From positions 110,686-174,685 of the forward strand of contig JALQPE010001717.1 of NCBI GenBank assembly GCA_030407315.1: a DNA stretch of 64,000 bases, given 5' to 3'. The DNA is from Asparagopsis taxiformis (taxonomy: Eukaryota; Rhodophyta; Florideophyceae; Bonnemaisoniales; Bonnemaisoniaceae). The notes under the pieces are model-generated. The model saw only the letters and a program-made list of their open reading frames with translations. It was not told the DNA's origin and did no database searches. The translations under genes and the position numbers were made by a program. Shown piece after piece: positions 55,960 through 64,000 of this stretch. Within the stretch, counting starts at the first letter, position 1; every line of letters starts with the position of its first letter.

Positions 55960-58900
55960 TCAGTTAGCTGGCCAATATTTTCTACCATAGTCAGCAAATA
56001 TCTCCTCATCAGCTTCAACGTCTCTGGTCAGAACGACCTTGACAGCATGGGGATTCTTGATATTCGAAGCAAAGTCCGGTTTGTCTATGGCATCGCCTTG
56101 TCGAAACTCGGCTGACTGTGTTCGACTCACCTCGGTCGCTTTCTCCGTTCCGTCAATGACCCGACAATCATTGAGGTAGCTGGTACAATTATAGACCGCT
56201 GGAACGAGCCAGACCTTCCGAACAGGTGCACCCCTCCCTATGTACGTGGTTTCCAATTCCATGTTGTAGTCCTGGAACCTCTGTCCTGTGCACCCAATCC
56301 TTCCGGGCCGTACATCACTGATCTCTGCGGTTCCGAGTCTCGAATCTTCGCATAGAAAATCGTCCCGTTGTACCAGCCAATGACCGTCCCCTTCTTCAGT
56401 TTCTTCGCCGCGAATACGCCAAACCCACCACCTCTTACCTCCGATTGCGAAACATAGACACCGTAGAATGCGGCATCAGCAGCCAGAATCGCGTCCGGGT
56501 CTATGCTCCAAAACGAGTGCATGTCCTCGGCCGGCCACTGGTCCATAGGCACCCCGCTCAATCTGTGAAGCATAGAACCGTCCTTCTTCATTGACGCAAC
56601 GAACACAAGCAGATGGTTCGGCAATGCTGTCACAGCAGGTAAACCTTCTGGTGCATCTGAGATGTGCTTCTGACGAAGCCTTGGAGCTTTTCCTGTGACC
56701 GGTACCGACTCGTCCCCAAGAATACTCTCCACCTCACGCTGCAAGATCCCCCCATATCGCCCGGCTTTCACCTCACTGACGAAAGCATGCAGTATCCACT
56801 CCTGCGATGCATCGTGGCACCTTTTTTCCTTCTCACACCCAATGAACCGACGATACGTACCATCCCTCAACGTCATACACGCTATGGCTGTGCTGTATGT
56901 TCCCGAGAAGAAATCCATCACGATATCGTTCTGCTTCGAAAATCGTTCCAGAAGCTCACGAAGAGTGGTCAACGCCTTCTGCTCATGGCGCAGTCGGTTG
57001 TTCTGCCCATCGTATTGAGCTTCACCAGCCGACAACCTCGGAACGTTGTCAATCGCGTTGGTGAACCCAGGGTGCCTCGATATGTCCGGATTGTGCAACC
57101 TGTAATCCACCATATCGTATGCAGCCATACCCTTCCCCCGCTTATACGCATGGATAACGAAATCGTGCATATTATGCAGTGTGCACGTTTTCGTCGATGG
57201 ATTGGACGTAAAGCTGTGTGGTCGGCGAGATAGCACGACTGGAACACTGTCCACAATCATCTTGCCAGGCTCGGCATTTCTGATTGCATCCATCCATGCC
57301 ACGAGTTGGCGCACGCTGGAATAGATTAGAGCATGACCGCCAGGCCGAAGAACTCGAACTATTTCACACGCAACACTCGCCAACTCTTCCGGCTCCAGAA
57401 TATCGTACTCCGAGTTTTCTCTGCCGCCTTCCCGCCTCGTGTTGAATGGAGGATCAGTGAGCACAAGCTGAACACTGTCCTCCAACACGCCATCTTCCAG
57501 GAAACTAATTTTGTCCTCCACCTCTTTGGCTACATCAGTGGCGTCACAATTCACAGTGTGAATGTAACGCCCCATCACAGCTTCCAGCTTGGTGACATAT
57601 TCCGGCTTGGATTCCTTTCCGACGTCAACGAGCGGTGCTTCTGTAGGCGATACAGTGTCAACCTCCATAGCGTCATCCTCGGCCGCACCTTCTCTTGTTG
57701 CTGTTTCGCTAGCAACCGCCGCATTATCGTCCTCTCCACCACCGCGCTCCAGCCTAGCCTTCTTCCTCTGTGGCTCCAGACTATCCTCTTCTATATCCTC
57801 GCTGCCATTGTTTGGCACTGCTGCGGATATTTCCATCTGCGCAGGTGCACCTTCAAGGATGCCAGGCTCGGGCGTATCCTCAAGACTGTGCAACTCATCC
57901 ATGGTCAGAGGAAGCTTTCGTTGCTCTCGGGTTCGCAATAACCAAGCCTTCAGCCTCCTCTGACCATCCAGGGCATGAGACGTGTTCAACTTGGCTCGCA
58001 TGAACGAGTTCAATCCGAACTTGTCAGGAGTGTCGAAAAGCAAGGCTCGAAGTCTCTGCATCAGCTGACCACGCTCGGCGAACACATTCACCTCAGTGAC
58101 ACATTGGCGTATCGACAGCAGGAAGGCGCTTGTCAATGATCGCAGCCTTGCATCCACAGCCACTGGAAGGTCGGCACAGAACCCGTTTTCACTGTCTACA
58201 GTTTTCGGGACAATGGTCAGGTTTTTCCGATGCTCCTCGACCGCGCAGCCATCAGACCGATTCGGGAGTGACCTGAAGCAAAGGCTCGCAGGATCGAATA
58301 CCATGAACGGCCAGCACATCGATTCAACATCCTCATACCCCAACACTCTTGCCCCGGTATCCCACGCAGCTAACACACGGTCGACAACAAATCCAAGCTG
58401 GTTGGCTTGCGCACTGGATGTTGCAATTCCAACCATTCCACCACCACCAATGGCCCCGGATGTGGCTCTGGCCCGCCTAGATGGCGCACTGCCCATCTCC
58501 TTACTGCGAATAGCCAAGATACACTGGCACATCATAACCATCAGCCTCCTGAACCGCTTCTGGCTAGCCTGCAAAGAATCTTGCATGTCGGATGTAGCGC
58601 CGTCTAGAAAGTACCTGCTCGAAAGCAGTTCGCGGTTCAGTGGAGAGGACAATTCTCCGCGGGGTGTCTTGCCAAACATTTCGACGGCACGAGAACTAGT
58701 CACCCCCACCTGTTTCGGAAACTCAACCATCCTCGGAGAATCACCCATCTCTGCATTGAGTCCCCATGCATGACAAAACATTTGCCACAGACGCAAATCA
58801 ATCGCACTCGAATCTTCTGCTCGGTGATACGGCCGAAGCACAGCCAGGATAGACATGCATGAGCTGTACTGCGGTTTACCACTCAGGCTTGAAGCAATTT

Positions 58901-59434
58901 GGCCGCTTGGATCGCAGGACTTGATCCAGCCCAACACATCGGCCATCCTCACAGACGAAATATGAGCGTACTTGTCCTTTCCTTTTGGACCCAGTACTCG
59001 TCTCTGAGATCAACGGCGATCATCAGATACTCAACAAACATCATGCGCCTTTGCAGGCCTGCAATGTCGTTGGATGTCGTCGCTCTCACACGGTCCAGCA
59101 CAACAGCAGTACTGCTGTTGGTGTCCGCCACGATAGACTCTTCTCGCATAGGAATCGTAACGCCAGGAGGAAAGACGCCCTTCTCCATTCCACGTACAAT
59201 TGCCATGCAGCGGTGCGCTCCATCCAATATCTCCAGAACGCCTTCTCGAAACCTGCCAGTCACGGGATGAGCTGTGTCATAACCGCTGTTGCGAATGCTC
59301 TCCATGAGCGCTTCCACATGACTTGCATCAACATCGCGAATCGATACGAATTTGCTGACTTGATTGGGGTCGATGAACACCCATCCGTCGTGCTTTTCAC
59401 CGTGATTGTGGAACGTTCCTTCCATGGCGAACAA
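55960..59434 (-). pseudogene. ParB-like / DNA methyltransferase / SET-domain fusion gene (two frame breaks)
   Basis: Three overlapping minus frames form one protein of about 1,140 residues. Part 1 (59434-58949, better start 59425): ParB N-terminal-like domain, VFIDPNQVSKFVSIRDVDAS and EILDGAHRCMAIVRG. A slip in the A/G run near 58968 leads to part 2 (to about 56270): a 450-residue unassigned region, an acidic linker with an RKKARLERG basic patch, then a DNA methyltransferase of permuted N6/N4 type with motif IV LTDPPFNTR (near residue 500 of this frame) before motif I-like MDFFSGTYST (near 678), and the first half of SET (GGGFGVFAAKKLKKGTVIGWYNG, given here as key residues GxGVFAA and GWYNG). 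A second slip near 56270 leads to part 3 (56262-55960) with the second half of SET: YLNDCR and EEIFADYGRKYW. The product could methylate both DNA and protein. If the slips are real it is inactive as a single chain. Confidence 0.82.
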
Positions 59435-59938
59435 AGGTAGAGTTTTTAAGAAAGGGATAGTTGGTTGCTGCTTGACCAGGGTGGCGCAAAGCAGAAGTTG
59501 GTTGTTTAAAACAAAGTGTCAGCGAGTGGTAGCACTTCGGTGGCTGTTTCCTTTCCACCCCTGTCCGAACCTTTACAAGATAACTACATCGACTGTTAGC
59601 TCAATAATCAATGTAATACTAAAGTAATACTCAAAATATTTTTCCATGCAATTTATTGGGCCCCGTAACATCTCTAAGCGTATCTTTGTAGTCCAATCGT
59701 ATGCATCCGACATTCACTTCTAGAACGATTATTCACATCAAATTTTATGCTGCAATCAGTTCATGGCAGACATCATCCACACTGACGTGTCAATTTTGTC
59801 AATTGTCCATTCTATTTCTACACCACCTAAACATCTCTTCTGGACCTTTCCAATCCTCCTAGTATATACTACTCTTTAGCAGAAGGTAACGGTTAGGCTT
59901 TCACTAATACAACAATTCTATCCCATAGCTATCCCAAC
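59435..59938. promoter_or_regulatory. Divergent promoter region
   Basis: 504 bp between two genes that diverge (ParB-methyltransferase-SET on minus, accessory protein on plus). AT-rich, with TATATAC near 59865. A shared bidirectional promoter is inferred from the arrangement only. Confidence 0.4.
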
Positions 59939-61299
59939 ATGCTTCCTCTCGCTCCAAACGACGTTATAGAAGTTCAATGGGAACTTCGGCCGTTTGGGAG
60001 GAAACGAAAAATTGTGTGGTGGTCTGCAATCGTCAAGGAAATTACTCAGGTCAAGACCGAAACAGACCCATTCCTCCATGCATTGCTCGAATACAAAGCT
60101 GAATATGGTTTCGACTCTACCCTTTCTCAAGTCAAGATTTCAGATCGTAACGAGCTCGTCGACAAGGATTCCGGAAGGGTTCTCCCGTGGCGAAGTGGTG
60201 AGCTTCGCAGTATGGACTCACCTGCATCCCCAGCAGAGAGAGACCCGGACTACGGCATTGACCACACTCGCCACCGCCACCGCGGCATCCTTCAAGATTG
60301 CACTGCGGATCAAATGAAGAAGACCATAGCAGAAATGCTGGCAAGATTGGAAAAGCTGGAGTCAGCTGCCAAACATCCTCTTCCCCCTCCATTCGATTCC
60401 AACAGCTCCATGACCTCCTCTGCTCTGACTGTATGTAGCATTCTGTTTCAGAAGCTTGGTGTGTACACGGACAAGCCCCTCTCCCTCCGGATGACAAAAT
60501 CCGAGCACTCCAGGGGAATGCGACAAACATCGCAAGAAGAAATCAGAGTACAGGCTGACTGCTCCCTTGCTCAATTCCGCACTATTGCCATTCAATGCAA
60601 GGCGAAAGAGAATCGTGATGTTCTCTTCCTGCCGTCCTTTGAGGACATCACCTTTCCCTCTGGAAATGAGTCGGATCTTTCCATCATTTTCCCCACCTTT
60701 CAGGCACTATGTGACTCCATAGGTACCTCGCAACACGGGTTCCAGAAAATATTGGTGAAGAGCAGGGCGGAACGCGATGGAGGCAGCTCATCGATTGTCC
60801 GAATTTAGGAAATCTAGTCGACGTTGACTGCTCTCATGATGCTCCTTCTTCCGCATTTCTCGTCGGCTCATCTGCTTACGTCCTGTCCAGCCCAGACCAA
60901 CGTATGACAGTTCTTTGCAGAGACTCCTACGAGTTTGACCATGTCAACAATACATTTTTACATCCCCTATGTCTTAGCCAACTATCACAGTCTAGCATCG
61001 TGGACTCTTTCCACCTACGTGATAAGGCTACTGTTACTTATGGAGCAACGTTTTCGTTACTGTGGAGACGTATTCAGCGCCGAGCTTGTTACAGCACTTT
61101 CCAGCCTCTATCAACCGCAGAGACGTTTGGTACACTACATCTACGCTTACCTTGCTGTATTTTCAGTGGTACTACTATATGCCAGGAGCTTGAAGACATT
61201 GGCTATGAGGCTATCTCTCGTCTTGGCTTCAATGCGGATTCAGACACTACCCACCCACCCTCTCCTCCACCTGCCACCTGCAGTCCGGAGCAAAAATGA
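59939..61299 (+). pseudogene. Accessory protein A of the CACTA element (one frame slip)
   Basis: I do not recognise this protein. The first frame (59939-60808, 289 residues) starts MLPLAPNDVIEVQWELRP and has a small beta-rich N-terminus, GRKRKIVWWSAIVKEIT, that recalls Tudor/SGF29-like or other 'royal family' folds. A helical, coiled-coil-prone stretch (MKKTIAEMLARLEKLESAAK) follows. The frame is lost near 60770; the next plus frame is open from there to 61299 and adds about 175 residues (CPNLGNLVDVDC, LVGSSAYVLSSPDQ, QELEDIGYEAISRLGF). Together they give about 460 residues. It diverges from the methyltransferase gene, so co-expression is likely. A histone- or methyl-mark reader role is speculation from the N-terminal pattern. 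Confidence 0.55.
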
Positions 61300-61574
61300 T
61301 AAAGCACACCTATCCGTAGTTATCCTGTTCCTGGGTATTCCATTCTAGAGCTCCTGTGGCCATCAATTTCTAGTAAAGACGGATACCCTCGCCCCTTCCT
61401 ACTTCGACTATTCCACTACCTGTCTCTGCGCTGTTCCTTCGACTTGACACTATCGTCTGACTGGTTTCCTGATGTCTCGCACCTATCTACTTCCATCTAT
61501 TACAAAATTCACCTCAACAGAAATTTTATTTCTTCATTCTTCGTCTACTACACCGAAACTGGTTTCATCCGATA
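61300..61574. other. Gap between convergent accessory genes
   Basis: Short convergent intergenic stretch, no motif recognised. Confidence 0.4.
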
Positions 61575-63112
61575 CTACTCCCCTTCATTCTCGATTTCAT
61601 CATCGACGAATACCTTCACATATTCTGCATCTCCTCCGTCCTCTTCCATAGACCTGAAGCTCTCCTCCAGCACTGATTCCCCCCCATCGTCTACGTTCAG
61701 TTCTTCATATCTATCACGCGATATAGTCAAAACCTCCTCATTCATGAACCGACTACTCACCCGCTCCCCGGGAAGAAGCAGTTTCACTGCTTCATTGATT
61801 TCCCGGATTTGCGCTCCTTCCACCTCTGTTCCACTTTGAAATTTCAAAATCGTTCGGAACCCGTATGCAAGTATGTAGATGAATTGCAAGGAGTATTCTG
61901 AACGTCGCAGGAACATGTTCTTATCAGAACATTGCGTGTAGGCGACTGCAAAGTTCAGTGCAACCTCTACTAAATTGATCCTCCTAGTCAAAAACCTCTT
62001 GTCCGGTTCTCCAATTATTTGAACTTCGTACTCGACTTTGAATAGCATTTCTTTTCGCACTGCAATGAAGTCGCGAAGAATCTTCATATTCTTGTCATCC
62101 ATTGCTGCACGCTCCGCTGCATTCATTTTCCTCTGCGCCGAGTACAGACTTGGAACTGACTCAATGTCCAGCCCACCGTCGTGCAAATGATGCTCCATTC
62201 GGACTGAACCTTGAAACCCACTGTATAGAACGAATCCAAGATCTCGGATGAACCGGTTTCGCACATGATCTCTGGACTTGTTCATAAACCCGGTCACTGC
62301 TGTGAGTGCCGATTTCGTCACAGTGATGCCTACCTCCTTTCTGTGCAACGGCCCATTGTCTCCAACCTTTCTTCGCTTCTGCTTTCGAGCGGCCCCATCA
62401 CTTCCCTCGGACGTCCCATGCATTCCATCCATGCGAGCAGAGTCCGTTCCGCGAATTGTCTCCTCAATGGTCCCGGTAGTCACATACCCCCGCGCCCTCC
62501 ACCGTTCGATACCTTCCGACGTTCCATTGGAGCTGGAACGGTCTCCTCCCTCTCTGAAAGAATTGTTTTGACACGTATTCTTGATTAAAGAGGTCACAAC
62601 TTGGCAGCGCAATTCAATGTGGTTCCGGCCGGCAAGCGTCCTATTGAACACATCCTTTCGCTCATTGCTCTGCCTGGCGAACATCAGCGTATTGATTAGC
62701 TGGCATCCGTTGAAATGCCTATCCCTCTTATCCACCATTGCCTTCGTGTACGTTGGAACACAGCACACAGCACAGCACACACCATTTCGAACGTGAACGA
62801 TTTCTCCGCATCCTGCGCAATGCGGAGACGTTCCCTGTCCTTCTCGGAGGCGATCTTCTTCGGATGTCCTTGTCCCTGGCTCAGAAGCCCATCGACGATG
62901 CTCTTGACCTCCTGCATATCGGTGTTTAGCATGGAGACAGTCTTGGCGACATTTCCGAGAGTCTCGCGTAATTGAATGGTGCTCTTCTCTCGCGCATCCA
63001 TTTTATCACTCAGGGCTTTCAACTCTGCAGTGATGTTCGAAAAGCCCTCACGCGTTATTTCGGAAAATGCGGCGATGCTTACGGAGGTTTCGGGATTCAT
63101 CTTACCTTGCAA
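61575..63112 (-). pseudogene. Accessory protein B of the CACTA element, coiled-coil N-terminus (one frame slip)
   Basis: Unknown family. The first frame (from 63112, MQGKMNPETSVSIAAFSE; Met at 63100 also possible) encodes about 115 residues, mostly a coiled coil (ITAELKALSDKMDAREKSTI, LGNVAKTVSMLNTDMQEVKS). The frame slips in a short GTGCT repeat near 62770-62790, and the second frame continues to 61575 (about 395 residues) with a basic patch KQKRRKVGD that could be a nuclear signal, a helical region (YSLQFIYILAYGFRTILKFQ) and a very acidic C-terminus. Total is about 510 residues. It could be the subterminal-repeat-binding partner of the transposase (the role of TnpA in Spm), but there is no direct sequence evidence. 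Confidence 0.55.
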
Positions 63113-63599
63113 TTGGAGTTTGCTAAAAGGAGAATGCTTTGAAGGATGTCACGCTTAGTACAGCAGTGTTGTAGCAAATATCATTTCAGTGGATGCATCC
63201 ATCCTGGTCTCTACTCTCATAATAATAATGCTTCCCAGTGCTCCGTAACGGTTATTTTTCATAAGTTTAGTGGTGTGGTGCGTATTCTTTCCTTTCCACC
63301 ACCCACGTCCTGTGCATACCACCTCGCTACCAGACTGACGTCTCCTACTAGACACTTTCAATGCAAAGATAGATAGGTATAATTTGAAATGCTAAACTCA
63401 ACATATTATAGCTACTATGTACATTCTCTCCTTACGGTGAGACAAACAGATATGTTCTGTTCTCCAATCTTCCTTTCTCCAACGTCCTATTCAGCATCTA
63501 GCTTCCCCGCACCCACTATCTGTAAAGCACCATCACAATTAAATAGTCGTATACCCACAACCATTCCAATATTTACCTTCACACCACACTATGCTCCAT
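63113..63599. promoter_or_regulatory. Upstream region of accessory gene B
   Basis: No gene. It must hold the promoter of the minus-strand gene at 63112, but no element can be defined. Confidence 0.35.
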
Positions 63600-63978
63600 A
63601 TTTCCTCTAAGTCCACTCCACCAGACAGTGTTGTCAAACAATGCACGGTACTACCGCAGACAATACAATTTGCTATCTACACTACTGTCTACAGATTTCC
63701 CCCGACAGTGCAGTAATACAGTACAATGTATTGTCTCAGACAGTAAAATGTACTGTCTGCACATACTGTCTGGCGGCAACACTTCCGGACAGTAAAATTT
63801 ACTGTTCTGGACAGTAAAATTTTACTGTTTTTGGTACTGTCCAGATTTCGTGCCAGTTTACTGCTGCAGCAGTATTCTGAAATTCCAGACAGTAAATTTT
63901 ACTGTCTCCGCGCACTGTCTTGGGCCAGACAGTAATTTTTACTGTCTCAGACAGTAAATTTACTGTCTGTTTTCATTC
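63600..63978. repeat. Right subterminal ACAGT/ACTGT repeats
   Basis: At least fifteen GACAGTA/TACTGTC motifs, many as inverted pairs around AAAATTT (GGACAGTAAAATTTACTGT). The same motif set occurs at the left end. Confidence 0.9.
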
Positions 63979-63992
63979 TCAACACCGTAGTG
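63979..63992 (-). repeat. Right CACTA inverted end
   Basis: TCAACACCGTAGTG on plus; a perfect match to the reverse complement of 47668-47681. Confidence 0.88.
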
Positions 63993-64000
63993 CAATCCTG

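Larger units (their letters stand above)
47668..63992. mobile_element. 16.3-kb CACTA-type DNA transposon with epigenetic-enzyme cargo
   Basis: Ends are a perfect 14-bp inverted repeat, CACTACGGTGTTGA (47668-47681 and 63979-63992). Both sides carry hundreds of bases of subterminal repeats built on ACAGT/ACTGT, the hallmark layout of CACTA/EnSpm elements. Inside are a Tnp2-like transposase, a ParB-methyltransferase-SET gene, two unrecognised genes and palindrome blocks. Flanking dinucleotide is CA on both sides; the third base differs (CCA and CAA), so a 3-bp duplication is not supported and the right end is only 8 bp from the window edge. CACTA elements are often 5-15 kb and can carry extra genes, but this cargo is not one I know from them. 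Confidence 0.85.

Noticed and set aside
55960..59434. Spliceosomal introns as the cause of the frame breaks in the ParB-methyltransferase-SET gene
   Set aside because: At both breaks the two frames overlap and conserved sequence continues with no gap, leaving no room for an intron with GT-AG borders.
47668..63992. Polinton/Maverick or giant-virus insertion, suggested by the large size and methyltransferase
   Set aside because: No type-B DNA polymerase, retrovirus-like integrase, packaging ATPase or capsid gene is visible, and the ends and transposase fit CACTA.

Overview
This window is repeat-dominated nuclear DNA of an intron-poor eukaryote. A red seaweed (florideophyte-like) is my best guess. 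It rests on long intronless secreted-protein genes, moderate base composition and several nested LTR retrotransposons; no species marker is present, so the assignment is inference.

Layout. (1) 481-4172: a PIF/Harbinger DNA transposon with 49-bp inverted ends, a transposase with one nonsense codon, and a convergent Myb/SANT-like partner. (2) 4990-34739: one minus-strand host gene for a secreted, Cys-rich, Ser/Thr-rich protein, cut into three pieces by two independent insertions. The downstream cut is a 17.1-kb Ty3/gypsy chromovirus (5096-22212), itself invaded by a Ty1/copia element inside its RNase H (7365-12099) and by a second copia-type element inside its 5' LTR (15492-22188). The upstream cut is an 11.3-kb element of unknown class (22492-33822) with 35-bp inverted ends, a giant internal inverted repeat, minisatellites and a tandem array of microexon-like cassettes. 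Removing the insertions and one copy of each target duplication restores the reading frame at both cuts. (3) 34740-42453: a unique interval with two secreted-protein genes, one with repeated Cys modules and one with a vWA-like domain. (4) 42454-47670: a third copia element whose 3' LTR is reduced to 16 bp. (5) 47668-63992: a 16.3-kb CACTA-type DNA transposon with perfect 14-bp inverted ends starting CACTA, dense ACAGT-type subterminal repeats and a Tnp2-like transposase.

The most interesting system is the CACTA element. Besides the transposase it carries a gene for a ParB-like domain, a DNA N6/N4-type methyltransferase and a SET protein-methyltransferase domain in series (59434-55960, minus strand, with two frame breaks). 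It also carries two unrecognised proteins and two matching blocks of four 35-37-bp palindromes with regular spacing, located between the 3' ends of the transposase and the ParB-methyltransferase-SET gene. I infer a mobile element that may write chromatin or DNA marks, perhaps through the palindromes; this is untested.

Many long coding regions are broken by single-base slips in homopolymers or short repeats. This may be decay, programmed frameshifting or residual sequencing error, so 'pseudogene' labels below mean broken as read here.
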